Shown one piece after another: positions 16,939-24,800 of a stretch of 28,147 nt of DNA. The stretch lies in assembly GCA_900769985.1 (NCBI GenBank), contig CAAGIS010000234.1:1-28147 (forward strand), in the 5' to 3' direction. Positions within the stretch are counted from its first letter, which is position 1, and each line of letters begins with the position of its first letter. Under the pieces are notes generated by a model. It did no database searches. It was given only the letters and a program-made list of their open reading frames with translations, and was not told where the DNA came from. A program made the position numbers and the translations under genes. Source of the DNA: Spirochaetia bacterium (lineage in GTDB: Bacteria; Spirochaetota; Spirochaetia; Treponematales; Treponemataceae).

Positions 16939-17928
16939 ATGGAATTAAAAGAAAAATTTATTTCAACAGTTTCAGAAGAATTTTCAAAGAAAAAAATTCT
17001 TGTAATCGGAGACCTGATGGTTGATGAATACATCATGGGAAACGTTTCAAGAATAAGCCCGGAAGCCCCTGTTGTTGTCCTACAATATAAAGAAAAAAAA
17101 GTTGAACTTGGCGGAGCCGGGAATGTTGCAAAAAACTTAAAATCCTTAGGATGCAAATCGGGAATCATAGGAACAGTATCTGACGACAACAGCGGCATCT
17201 GGCTAAAAAAATATTTAACTGAAAATAATATCGATTCAAGCGGAATTGTAGAAGAATACGGCAGACCGTCAACAGTCAAAACAAGATTTGCAACAAAATG
17301 CCAGCAGTTACTAAGACTTGATAACGAAGATACACATTGCATAAAATCTGAAACACAAAATAAAATATGCAGTTTTTTAAAAGAACATATTTCAGAATAT
17401 AATGCAGTCATACTTTCTGATTATAAAAAAGGAGTTTTAAGTTCTCCAGAGTTTGTACAGCAAATCATAAAATTGTGCAATCAAAATAATGTACTTGTAA
17501 GCATTGATTCAAAAAGCAGGAATATCGAAGCATTTGAAAATGCTGATTTTGTAAAACCAAATAATCTTGAACTTGAAGAAGCCGTCGGAATAAAAATTGA
17601 AGATGACGATATTTTTACAAAAGCAGGAAATTTATATTTAGAAAAATCCAAAGCAAAATTTTTAATTGTAACCAGAGGATCAAAAGGCATTTCAATATTC
17701 AGAAAAAACAAAGGCAGAACAGATTACGCAAGCAAAGCAATTCAAGTATTTGATGTAACAGGTGCAGGAGACACAGTAATAACTACAATTACACTCGGAC
17801 TATGTTCTGGACTAAACATTGACGAATCAGTTCAACTGGCAAATCTTGCAGCAAGCGTTGTAATTAGCAAAGTCGGAACTGCAACAGTTTCTAAAGAAGA
17901 ATTGGTAAATCGCATAAATGAAGAATAA
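16939..17928 (+). CDS. hldA: D-glycero-beta-D-manno-heptose-7-phosphate kinase (HldE kinase domain, stand-alone)
   Basis: A 329-residue PfkB/ribokinase-family kinase that matches the N-terminal half of HldE (RfaE). Markers are VIGDLMVDEYIMGNVSRISPEAPV (22-45), the substrate loop VELGGAGNVAKNL (55-67), NDxK-type SDYKKGVL, and the catalytic anion hole DVTGAGDTV with D278. It phosphorylates heptose 7-phosphate at C1. In E. coli the kinase and nucleotidyltransferase are one protein; here they are separate genes overlapping by 11 bases. I start at the ATG at 16939, after the gmhA stop, because the family N-terminus is short. An ATG at 16909 would add ten residues and overlap gmhA by 14 bases, and it cannot be excluded. 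Confidence 0.92.
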   Translation: MELKEKFISTVSEEFSKKKILVIGDLMVDEYIMGNVSRISPEAPVVVLQYKEKKVELGGAGNVAKNLKSLGCKSGIIGTVSDDNSGIWLKKYLTENNIDSSGIVEEYGRPSTVKTRFATKCQQLLRLDNEDTHCIKSETQNKICSFLKEHISEYNAVILSDYKKGVLSSPEFVQQIIKLCNQNNVLVSIDSKSRNIEAFENADFVKPNNLELEEAVGIKIEDDDIFTKAGNLYLEKSKAKFLIVTRGSKGISIFRKNKGRTDYASKAIQVFDVTGAGDTVITTITLGLCSGLNIDESVQLANLAASVVISKVGTATVSKEELVNRINEE

Positions 17929-18415
17929 AATTTGTTCCAAAGAAACACTTATTAAAAATATTGAATTATTGAAAACTCAGGGCAAACACATAATTGCTAC
18001 AAGCGGATGTTTTGATATTCTGCATGCAGGACATGTTACATATCTGGAAAAAGCAAAAGCAAAAGGCGACATACTTGTTGTCTGCATAAATTCAGATAAA
18101 TCAGTACACGATTTAAAAGGCAAAGAACGCCCTATTATTTGTCAACAAGAACGCGCCGTTGTTATAGCAGCACTTGAAGCAGTAGACTTTGTATATATAT
18201 TTGATGAACAAACTCCATGTTCCGTTTATAAAAGCATTAAGCCAGATGTAATAGTAAAAGGCGGAGACTACGCAGGAAAAATAATTCCTGAAATGTCATT
18301 AGTTAAAGAATATGGAGGTTCAATTGAATTTGTTGATTTTGTAAACGGATGTTCTTCGACAAACATCATTGAAAAAATAAAATCTCTTGTACTGGCAAAG
18401 GACATCCTCTCATGA
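17918..18415 (+). CDS. hldC: Heptose-1-phosphate nucleotidyltransferase (HldE C-terminal domain, stand-alone)
   Basis: A 165-residue cytidylyltransferase-fold enzyme matching the C-terminal half of HldE (RfaE2). The nucleotide-binding signature is GCFDILHAGHV with H36-A-G-H39, followed by LVVCINSDKSV, RAVVIAALEAVDFVYIF and VKGGDY; the C-terminal SSTNIIEKI corresponds to the ISSTSILE-type motif. It transfers a nucleotide to heptose 1-phosphate. ADP-heptose is the expected product because an ADP-heptose epimerase (hldD) is in the same operon, although some stand-alone homologues make the GDP or CDP form. It overlaps the kinase gene by 11 bases and the next gene by 4, consistent with translational coupling. 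Confidence 0.92.
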   Translation: MKNKICSKETLIKNIELLKTQGKHIIATSGCFDILHAGHVTYLEKAKAKGDILVVCINSDKSVHDLKGKERPIICQQERAVVIAALEAVDFVYIFDEQTPCSVYKSIKPDVIVKGGDYAGKIIPEMSLVKEYGGSIEFVDFVNGCSSTNIIEKIKSLVLAKDILS

Positions 18416-19605
18416 ATTTATTTTACAGAATAGTGCAGATTTTAATGAAGTTTCCCGGATTGCAGAAAATAAGACTGATTTTTTATTTTTTTGATTCCTT
18501 CTTTTTATTTTTTATAAAAAAGCCAAAGAAAACAGGTAATACAAAAAAAGAAAAAGTAATGCTCTTTTTTACACACGGACTTGGAGACTGCGCAATGTTT
18601 TACGGCGCAATTGATTATATAAAAAAAAGTTTTCCAGAAGACAAATATGACATTATACTTTCCTGCAATACAAACTATGCAGAACTTTTTAAAAACAAGA
18701 TACAGAATATTCTTCCAATTGACTATCAAAAGACAAGTGTAAATCCATTATACAGAATTAAATTCCTAAAAAAAATGAGGGAAGAATACTGGGACATAGC
18801 GATAGACCCTTTTAGTTGTGATGAATGTTTTCCAAATGTCTTTGCAATGAATGCAATCTGTGCAGGTAAAAAAACAGGTGCATTAATTACACAAAGAAAA
18901 AAATATCAATGTCCAAAATGGCTAAGAAACAAAATATATGATGAAATTATTTTTATAAAAGAACCTAACTTACATAAAAACAAACATTACGCATTATTCT
19001 TTTCAGAACTTACAAAAAAGAAAATAAAGCCAGTTATTCAAAAAATCAAATTTAATAGAACAATGGCTCTGCCTGAAAAATATATTGTCGTATATCCATC
19101 TGCATCAGTTGATGCAAAAAGATGGCCGGTAGAGCGATTTGCAGAAATTACAAAAAGAATTGTTGAAAAACAAAAATACACAGTTGTATGCCTGGGAACA
19201 AAAAATGACGAAGACATAACAGAAGAATTCATAAATAAAATTACGCCGTTTGCATCTGTAAAAAATTTTGTCGGCAAAACTTCTGTAATGCAACTGGTAG
19301 AAATTCTTGGAAGAGCGGACATGGTTTTAACAAACGACACAAGCATATATCACCTTACAATTGGAACAGGAACAAAAGTTTGCGTTGTGTCAGGCGGATA
19401 TGCATACAACACCTTTTTAAATTATTCTTCAGAAGATTACGGAAAAGAAATTAATTCACGAATAAAAATCATGGCACATAAATCAGAATGTATGGACTGC
19501 AACAATCTTTGCAATAAGAAATTCAAAAAATGCTATCCCTGCGTAGAAGAAGTTTCTGTAAACGAAGTTTGGCAAGCAGTAAATCAATTGCTAGGAGAAA
19601 AGTAA
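18412..19605 (+). CDS. GT9 heptosyltransferase-like glycosyltransferase
   Basis: A 397-residue GT-B enzyme of family 9 (WaaC/WaaF/RfaF type). The N-terminal domain begins with the conserved loop FFTHGLGDCAMF; D59 fits the catalytic-base position of heptosyltransferases. The C-terminal domain has VVYPSASVDAKRWPVERFAEI, VVCLGTKNDE, and the donor-site block ADMVLTNDTSIYHLTIGTGTKVCVVSGG. A cysteine cluster near the end (C360, C363, C367, C374, C377) is denser than in E. coli WaaC and could bind a metal. A hydrophobic stretch at 22-36 may anchor it to the membrane. It probably transfers heptose, supplied by the neighbouring pathway, to an LPS core. The ATGA overlap couples it to the preceding gene. 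Confidence 0.85.
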   Translation: MNLFYRIVQILMKFPGLQKIRLIFYFFDSFFLFFIKKPKKTGNTKKEKVMLFFTHGLGDCAMFYGAIDYIKKSFPEDKYDIILSCNTNYAELFKNKIQNILPIDYQKTSVNPLYRIKFLKKMREEYWDIAIDPFSCDECFPNVFAMNAICAGKKTGALITQRKKYQCPKWLRNKIYDEIIFIKEPNLHKNKHYALFFSELTKKKIKPVIQKIKFNRTMALPEKYIVVYPSASVDAKRWPVERFAEITKRIVEKQKYTVVCLGTKNDEDITEEFINKITPFASVKNFVGKTSVMQLVEILGRADMVLTNDTSIYHLTIGTGTKVCVVSGGYAYNTFLNYSSEDYGKEINSRIKIMAHKSECMDCNNLCNKKFKKCYPCVEEVSVNEVWQAVNQLLGEK

Positions 19606-19667
19606 TAAAAATAAAAGACAACAAAAACATAAATATCTTAAATATATGAAGGAGAAGGCATAACAAG

Positions 19668-20645
19668 ATGATTATAGTAACAGGTGGTGCAGGATTTATA
19701 GGAAGTTGTATTGTCAGAATGTTGAATGATATGGAAATCGAAGACATCATCATTGTTGACAACATCGCTAAAACAGACAAGTGGATGAATTTACGCAATA
19801 AGAAATATATAGAATATATTAATCGGGATAATTTTCTTTTACGGCTTTCTGATTTTAATGGGAAAGTAAGCCATATAATTCATCTTGGAGCATGTTCTGC
19901 CACAACAGAAAAAGATTTTGACTTTTTATACAAAAATAATTTTGAATACACAAAAACCTTATGGCAATGGTGCGCACAAAACAATGCCAGTTTTATTTAT
20001 GCAAGTTCTGCTGCAACTTATGGCGATGGCACAAACGGATTTGATGATAAAGATGATATAAAAAAACTGCGTCCTCTAAATGGATATGGTTATTCAAAAC
20101 AGTTATTTGATTTATGGGTCGAAAAAGAACTTGCCTGTAAAAACAAAACTCCAAAACAATATGCAGGATTTAAATTTTTTAATGTCTACGGTCCTAACGA
20201 ATATTTTAAAGGAAGCATGGCAAGCGTTATTTTTCATGCTTTTAATAAAATTAGTGAAACTGGAAAAATGGAACTATTTAAATCCTACAATCCAAAATAT
20301 AACAACGGCGGTCAGTTGCGTGATTTTGTTTATGTAAAAGACTTATGCAAAGTATTCAAATTTACAATTGAACATCCAGAGATAAACGGACTGTTCAACT
20401 TAGGAACAGGAACTGCCCGCTCATTTTATGATTTGGCAATTTCAACATTCCATGCAATGAACAAAGAACCTGACATAAATTTTATAGAAATGCCGGAAAC
20501 GTTAAAGGCAAAATATCAATATTACACAAAAGCAGAAATAACAAAACTTAGAGAAGCAGGCTACACAGATAATTTTTTCTCTCTGGAAGACGGCATTGCA
20601 GATTATGTGCAGAATTTTTTAATGAATGACAGAAAAATTTGGTAG
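19668..20645 (+). CDS. hldD: ADP-L-glycero-D-manno-heptose 6-epimerase
   Basis: A 325-residue extended short-chain dehydrogenase. The NADP-binding motif TGGAGFIG spans 5-12. The segment following strand 2 reads DNIAKTDKWMNL, close to the HldD signature DNLxxGxKFxNL. Catalytic Y140-x3-K144 follows the SSAATYG motif, and FFNVYGPNEYFKGSMASVIFHAFNKI matches the HldD-specific region (NVYGPxExHKGxMASV) almost residue for residue. It inverts C6 of ADP-D-glycero-D-manno-heptose to give the L,D form used by heptosyltransferases. It follows the GT9 gene by 62 bases, with a strong ribosome site, AAGGAGAAGG, about 10 bases before the ATG. Confidence 0.95.
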   Translation: MIIVTGGAGFIGSCIVRMLNDMEIEDIIIVDNIAKTDKWMNLRNKKYIEYINRDNFLLRLSDFNGKVSHIIHLGACSATTEKDFDFLYKNNFEYTKTLWQWCAQNNASFIYASSAATYGDGTNGFDDKDDIKKLRPLNGYGYSKQLFDLWVEKELACKNKTPKQYAGFKFFNVYGPNEYFKGSMASVIFHAFNKISETGKMELFKSYNPKYNNGGQLRDFVYVKDLCKVFKFTIEHPEINGLFNLGTGTARSFYDLAISTFHAMNKEPDINFIEMPETLKAKYQYYTKAEITKLREAGYTDNFFSLEDGIADYVQNFLMNDRKIW

Positions 20646-20674
20646 AAAGTTTTTATTTTATGTGGAGAATTTAA

Positions 20675-21928
20675 ATGAAAAGCATATTTACAATAATTAT
20701 AGTTATTTTCTTAATTCTATTCTGTTTGGAAAATATTATATTCTTTATTAAAACAGAAGAATTGGCATACTTAATAAAAAGTTTCAAGTTCAGTTTAAAA
20801 ACTACAGGAATAAAAAACACTATAAAATTATCTATAAATACAATTGTAAATATTGCAAAAAAAATCATAAAACGACCTTTTTTAAATAACAAAAACAGCA
20901 AGAGTAAATTAGCTATTTTAATTACTGGCGGATACGGCGATTATCTTGTAATAGCAAACTGGCTTGAATATATGAAAAAGAAAATTTTTCAACCAGAAGA
21001 CAACATAGATGTTTTTTATCACAAAAAATCCGCACTTACAATTTTTCCATTAAATGAACCAAATATAAAATTTTATCCAACAGATGAATATTGTTGTGAA
21101 TCATATTCAATAACAATATTCATCAGTTCATTTCCATTTATAAAAAATAGAAATGAACTGATGATAAAAAATTTTTCACCGACATTGCAAAATTATCTCA
21201 ATAAATTAAAACAATTTACTTTAGAAAACAAACTGGAATGTGATCTACATCCAAGATTAGACTCATTAATCTCGGCAAAAACAATTATTGCAGGAAAAAA
21301 CAGACTTCAAGAACCAGACTTTTATAATCTATTAAATATCTCAGAAAATTATATATATAACCTGCCGATTTACGAAGATGAAGATAAATATCTAAATGAA
21401 CTAAAAATTGAAAAGAAGAAATATATTTTAATTCACAGAGGCTGGGATTCTTCTGGCGGAAATAATTTCCATGTAAAAGCATGGTCTCTTAAATCATGTT
21501 TTGATCTGATTCCGCAAATAAAACAAAATTATCCTGATTATAAAATTATTCTTATTGGTGCAAGCAGACAACAACTTCCACTATCAGACAATAACGCAGA
21601 CATTAACCTCATTGAAAAAACATCAATAGAGCAAGTAAAAGTTTTGTTAAAATATGCAGCCGTTCTTATAGATAATGAAGGCGGAATGGTTCACTTACGG
21701 CATGCAGTACACGGTGGCCCATCCATTGTCTTGTTTGGTGCAACTTCACCAGATTTATTTGGATATTCAGAAAATATAAATCTAACATCAAATGTATGCA
21801 AACATTGGTGTGAATGGATTAATAACGACTGGACAAGCTATTGCTTAAAATCACGAAAGAAAGAAGCACTTTGCATGGAAGCTATAACAACTAAGGATGT
21901 AATCAATGCATTGAAAAAAATTATTTAA
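20675..21928 (+). CDS. GT9-like glycosyltransferase with N-terminal membrane anchor
   Basis: A 417-residue protein with a strong hydrophobic segment at 4-25 (IFTIIIVIFLILFCLENIIF). The catalytic region resembles GT9 heptosyltransferases but is more diverged than the gene at 18412: ILITGGYGDYLVIANWLEYM (81-100, with D89 at the expected catalytic position), ILIHRGWDSSGGNNFHVKAWSL, IILIGASRQ, and the donor-site block AVLIDNEGGMVHLRHAVHGGPSIVLFGATSPDLFGY. A C-terminal Cys-rich stretch (VCKHWCEWINNDWTSYCLK) is present, as in the first GT9. It may add a heptose or related sugar to the growing glycan. A bitopic anchor is unusual for this mostly soluble family. GTGGAGA precedes the ATG. Confidence 0.75.
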   Translation: MKSIFTIIIVIFLILFCLENIIFFIKTEELAYLIKSFKFSLKTTGIKNTIKLSINTIVNIAKKIIKRPFLNNKNSKSKLAILITGGYGDYLVIANWLEYMKKKIFQPEDNIDVFYHKKSALTIFPLNEPNIKFYPTDEYCCESYSITIFISSFPFIKNRNELMIKNFSPTLQNYLNKLKQFTLENKLECDLHPRLDSLISAKTIIAGKNRLQEPDFYNLLNISENYIYNLPIYEDEDKYLNELKIEKKKYILIHRGWDSSGGNNFHVKAWSLKSCFDLIPQIKQNYPDYKIILIGASRQQLPLSDNNADINLIEKTSIEQVKVLLKYAAVLIDNEGGMVHLRHAVHGGPSIVLFGATSPDLFGYSENINLTSNVCKHWCEWINNDWTSYCLKSRKKEALCMEAITTKDVINALKKII

Positions 21929-21965
21929 CACATAAATAATGATTATCTAAAAAAAGAGGTATAAA

Positions 21966-22757
21966 ATGATTTTACAGAAATTAAAGAATTTAAGAAACTG
22001 GTTTGGATTTGTTGAAGAAAAATTAAATTCGATTCAATCTGAAGTAAAAAGTATTACACATTCAAATTATTACAAACCATCCTACGCTCAACATGGGGAA
22101 GATGTTTTATTATTAAATTTATTTCAAGATGTCCTTGGTATAAAAAAGCCATCATACATCGATATTGGAGCACATCATCCTTTTGAAATTTCAAATACAG
22201 CAATTTTCTATGCAAATGGATGTAATGGTTGCAATATAGAAGCAAATCCTGTTTTATTTAAAAATTTTCAAGTGTACAGACCTCACGATATTAATATTTG
22301 CTGTGGTGTAAGCGATATTACAGGGGAAATGCCGTTTTATATGATTGATGAAACAAGTGGCAGGAACAGTTTTGATAAAACTTTACTTGAAAAATATATA
22401 AAAAAAGAACCAGAACATGCTATCCAAGAGGTCAAGACAATACCATGTCGAACATTAAATGACATTTTTGAAAAAGAACTGAAAAATAAAATTCCAGACT
22501 ATATGTCAATTGATATAGAAGGCTTAGAATATAGAGTTCTAAAAACATTTAATTTAGAAAAATATGCTCCAAAAATTATTACTCTGGAAATAAATAGAGA
22601 TAACATTTCAATGACATCCTCTATTTTAGAATTACTTGAAAAATCAAATTATTTTCTTTACCTAAAAATTCATTCTAACTATACATTCGTACAAAAAAAT
22701 ATCATGACATTATTTACAAGTAAATTTCTTTACACGACAGGGAGACTTGCAGTATGA
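21966..22757 (+). CDS. FkbM-family SAM-dependent methyltransferase
   Basis: A 263-residue protein. SYAQHGEDVLLLNLF (39-53) is the typical entry of LPS-locus FkbM proteins. The SAM-binding motif is YIDIGAHHPFEISNT (64-78), the acidic strand-2 loop is NIEANPVLF (E92), and the conserved DYMSIDIEGLEYRVLKTF follows further on. FkbM enzymes O-methylate sugars or polyketides; in O-antigen clusters they usually methylate the glycan, sometimes capping the chain. Its position between glycosyltransferases and the ABC exporter fits that, but the target sugar is unknown. AGAGG lies 6 bases before the ATG. The stop overlaps the acyltransferase start in an ATGA junction. Confidence 0.88.
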   Translation: MILQKLKNLRNWFGFVEEKLNSIQSEVKSITHSNYYKPSYAQHGEDVLLLNLFQDVLGIKKPSYIDIGAHHPFEISNTAIFYANGCNGCNIEANPVLFKNFQVYRPHDINICCGVSDITGEMPFYMIDETSGRNSFDKTLLEKYIKKEPEHAIQEVKTIPCRTLNDIFEKELKNKIPDYMSIDIEGLEYRVLKTFNLEKYAPKIITLEINRDNISMTSSILELLEKSNYFLYLKIHSNYTFVQKNIMTLFTSKFLYTTGRLAV

Positions 22758-23818
22758 ATCAAAAAATTGAAAACAAGTATTATACTTTTGATTTTTGGAG
22801 AATACTTTTTTGTTTTGGGGTAGTTATTGGACACATCTATTGCAATTTTTTTCAAAAATCTTATCAAAACCTTTATGGAACAGAATGGACTCAAATTCAT
22901 AATATATGCACAGACGGATTTTTTATTTTATCTGGCATTTTTATGGCAATGACAATAGAAAAAAAAAGACTGATAATGGATTCTTTTACAATCTTTAAAA
23001 GTTATACCTTGGGAAGAATCAAAAAACTGTATTTACCTTGTATCTTTATGGAAATTTGCATTGGCATATTTACACTTGTAAGCAAACAAACATCTTTTTA
23101 TACATTAAGTGAATTCTGGCATTCTTTGTTACTTATTAATTTAAATGCCACTTTTTCCCTTAATGGCGTTACATGGTACATTTCCGCATTATTTTGGACA
23201 GGATTAATTATTTCCTTTCTCTTATCTTATTATCCAAATCTAAGTAAATTTTTATTCCTCCCAATTGTTATTTTTATCGGTTATACATTTATGTTTTCAA
23301 AATACAGTTGCAATAATCTTGGCGGTTTTCCTTTGGTGGCAAATTTTTGGTCAGCAGGGATATTAAGAGCTTTTTGTGTCATGTCTATAGGAATCCAGAT
23401 TTATTACTTTTCAGCTTATATAAAAACAAATTTTATAATACTAGAAAACAGATTTAAACATTGCTTTATATTTGTTTTAGAATTACTTGCTACATTAGGC
23501 TTGATATATATGACAATACAACATGGGCTTAATAAAAAGTCTTTTTTAATTTACCCCTGTTTTGGATTACTGTGCATAATATTTTTATTAAGAGAAGAAA
23601 ATTTATTCCGCATCTGCAATAAAAAAAACATAAAACGCAGTATAAACTTTCTTTCAAAATACACTCTCAGTATTTATCTTACTCATGCACAGTTTTTTCA
23701 AAATCTAAATTACTTCTATCCACAAATAAGCAGAATAAAACCTGTTTATGTTTTTATGGGGGGGTATATCAGCACTCCTATTAGGAATTCTTTTTTATCA
23801 CATAGAAAAGCAGTTTGA
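22754..23818 (+). CDS. Acyltransferase 3 (OafA-like) membrane protein, C-terminus out of frame after a G7 tract
   Basis: A 354-residue product as read, with about ten membrane helices of the Acyl_transf_3 family. The N-terminus carries TFDFWRILFCFGVVIGHIYC with the conserved D13, R16 and H27; the VTWYISALFW motif and the late FLSKYTLSIYLTHAQFF are also family-typical. Such enzymes O-acetylate or otherwise acylate sugars at the inner membrane. After residue 335 the frame runs through seven G residues (23758-23764) and then gives STPIRNSFLSHRKAV and a stop, which does not look like a membrane helix. Removing one G restores ISALLLGILFYHIEKQFEL and about 15 more residues to a stop at 23862-23864 (about 369 residues in all), matching the family's last helix. 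It is therefore a frameshifted or phase-OFF copy, unless the tract is a sequencing error. Confidence 0.85.
   Translation: MNQKIENKYYTFDFWRILFCFGVVIGHIYCNFFQKSYQNLYGTEWTQIHNICTDGFFILSGIFMAMTIEKKRLIMDSFTIFKSYTLGRIKKLYLPCIFMEICIGIFTLVSKQTSFYTLSEFWHSLLLINLNATFSLNGVTWYISALFWTGLIISFLLSYYPNLSKFLFLPIVIFIGYTFMFSKYSCNNLGGFPLVANFWSAGILRAFCVMSIGIQIYYFSAYIKTNFIILENRFKHCFIFVLELLATLGLIYMTIQHGLNKKSFLIYPCFGLLCIIFLLREENLFRICNKKNIKRSINFLSKYTLSIYLTHAQFFQNLNYFYPQISRIKPVYVFMGGYISTPIRNSFLSHRKAV
23758..23764 (+). repeat. Homopolymeric G7 tract inside the acyltransferase gene
   Basis: Seven consecutive G residues occur in very AT-rich DNA, about 100 bases before the end of the restored frame. I saw no other G or C run this long. 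G6 (or G9) gives the full-length protein, and G7 and G8 lead to early stops. It is a candidate slipped-strand switch. Confidence 0.8.
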
Positions 23819-23864
23819 ACTCTTATGCAAAAAAATTATCAGCTTACTTATAAAATCAAAATAA
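23765..23864 (+). other. Displaced 3' coding end of the acyltransferase
   Basis: Read with one G fewer in the preceding tract, this stretch encodes a last membrane helix (ISALLLGILFYHIEK) and a basic tail ending IISLLIKSK, with a TAA at 23862-23864. The helix followed by an (I/V)EKxF-like motif is the normal end of acyltransferase 3 proteins, so it was, or can be, part of the gene. Confidence 0.7.
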
Positions 23865-23913
23865 AGAGATTTAAAATGATTTCAAAACCATTTATGAACA
23901 AACAGGAAAAAAT

Positions 23914-24135
23914 ATGGGTGAACTAATAAAGAAAATTGACACAATAAAAATTGGAAATACAGACTTAGATATAGAACTTAATCATTCCGCAAATGGAAGT
24001 GAATTTAGAGATATACATCTTCAAAATAAAAAGTTCCGACTTGAAATTCCAGAAAATGAATTTATACAAATGTGTGCATGCGTACTTCTTGCAAAAAGAC
24101 AATTTGACGTTATCAAAGGAGAGCACAATGAGTAA
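23914..24135 (+). CDS. Small protein sharing a domain with the ParB-like protein downstream
   Basis: A 73-residue soluble protein I cannot name. Residues 34-50 (IHLQNKKFRLEIPENEF) align without a gap to residues 34-50 of the 301-residue protein at 24801 (IHIHYKDIRIDLSVEEF): six identities and mostly conservative changes, followed in both by a helix. It is therefore probably a real, single-domain version of that module. AGGAAAA precedes the ATG, and the end overlaps the next gene by 8 bases, suggesting coupling. A 16-codon open frame, MISKPFMNKQEKIWVN (23876-23926), overlaps its start and may be a leader or chance. It probably belongs to a three-gene set with the next two genes; function unknown. 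Confidence 0.65.
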   Translation: MGELIKKIDTIKIGNTDLDIELNHSANGSEFRDIHLQNKKFRLEIPENEFIQMCACVLLAKRQFDVIKGEHNE

Positions 24136-24787
24136 TATCAAGTCAAAATACATACTGGACTTTTTTAAAACCTTAAATAAAGAGAACGTCCAATATATGC
24201 TAATAAAAAATATTGGCAAAGAACTTCCTCATAACTTAAAAGATGGGAAAGATATTGACATCATTGTAAAACTTGAAGACAGGGAACATTTTTCAAAAAT
24301 AATGGGTGCAAACGGATATTTATTCCGTTTGCCCCCATTGGGAACCAATGGGGGCTGGAAATTCGGCTATCAACTTCCTGAATACCAATTTTGGCAAAAA
24401 AGCAAAATCGAACAAACTTTATACATTGATGCATGTTTTAAACTTATGTGCAAAAGTTTGACACCAAAATTTTGGGTTCCCTTAGATGAAACAATAAATA
24501 AACGTGCCTGGAAAGAAAAGCAATGGAATGACGAATTAAACTGCTGGCAATTAGATGAAAAAACTTTATTTGTTTATCTATTTGCAAGATGCGTTTTTGA
24601 CAAAAAAACATTTTCGCCTGTATATATTACCGAAATTGAAGAACGCAAAAACCTAATAAATGACACAGAAGTTTACGCTATGTTAAAAACTCTTTTTTAT
24701 AATTTTACAGACACATTAATAGATATGGTAAAAAAAAGTGAATATGAAAAAATTATTCACAAATATATAACTTTTAAAAATTATTAG
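24128..24787 (+). CDS. Putative nucleotidyltransferase-fold protein of the glycan locus
   Basis: A 219-residue protein. The N-terminal part, VQYMLIKNIGKELPHNLKDGKDIDIIVKLEDREHF (21-55), looks like the first strands of the minimal nucleotidyltransferase (pol beta-like) fold, with D42-x-D44 as the metal-binding pair. The second part, with DACFKLMCKSL and WQLDEKTLFVYLFARCVFDKK, resembles the helical region of LPS-cluster nucleotidyltransferase-like proteins. The usual GS motif before the Asp pair is only KDGKD, so activity is uncertain. I start at the ATG at 24128, preceded by AAAGGAG, rather than at upstream in-frame ATGs that overlap the small gene. Two perfect hairpins lie inside it at 24308-24355. 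A role in modifying a sugar or phospho-group of the exported polymer is guesswork from context. Confidence 0.65.
   Translation: MSNIKSKYILDFFKTLNKENVQYMLIKNIGKELPHNLKDGKDIDIIVKLEDREHFSKIMGANGYLFRLPPLGTNGGWKFGYQLPEYQFWQKSKIEQTLYIDACFKLMCKSLTPKFWVPLDETINKRAWKEKQWNDELNCWQLDEKTLFVYLFARCVFDKKTFSPVYITEIEERKNLINDTEVYAMLKTLFYNFTDTLIDMVKKSEYEKIIHKYITFKNY
24308..24355. repeat. Two adjoining perfect hairpins inside a coding region
   Basis: GCAAACGGA (24308-24316) pairs with TCCGTTTGC (24324-24332) around 7 bases. GCCCCCATTGG (24331-24341) pairs with CCAATGGGGGC (24345-24355) around GAA. The two stems share bases 24331-24332, so they are mutually exclusive at that point, though nearly complete forms of both could coexist. 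The second stem is GC-rich in an AT-rich gene. No T-run follows, so it is not a standard terminator. Confidence 0.8.
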
Positions 24788-24800
24788 GTGGAATAAAAAT

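Noticed and set aside
16929..17411. 160-residue antisense frame over the heptose kinase gene
   Set aside because: It lies opposite a well-supported kinase gene, has no family resemblance and no ribosome site; it is a shadow frame. Other antisense frames were dropped for the same reason.
23876..23926. 16-codon frame MISKPFMNKQEKIWVN overlapping the start of the 73-residue gene
   Set aside because: Too short to support as a gene; it has no strong ribosome site of its own. Mentioned only as a possible leader.
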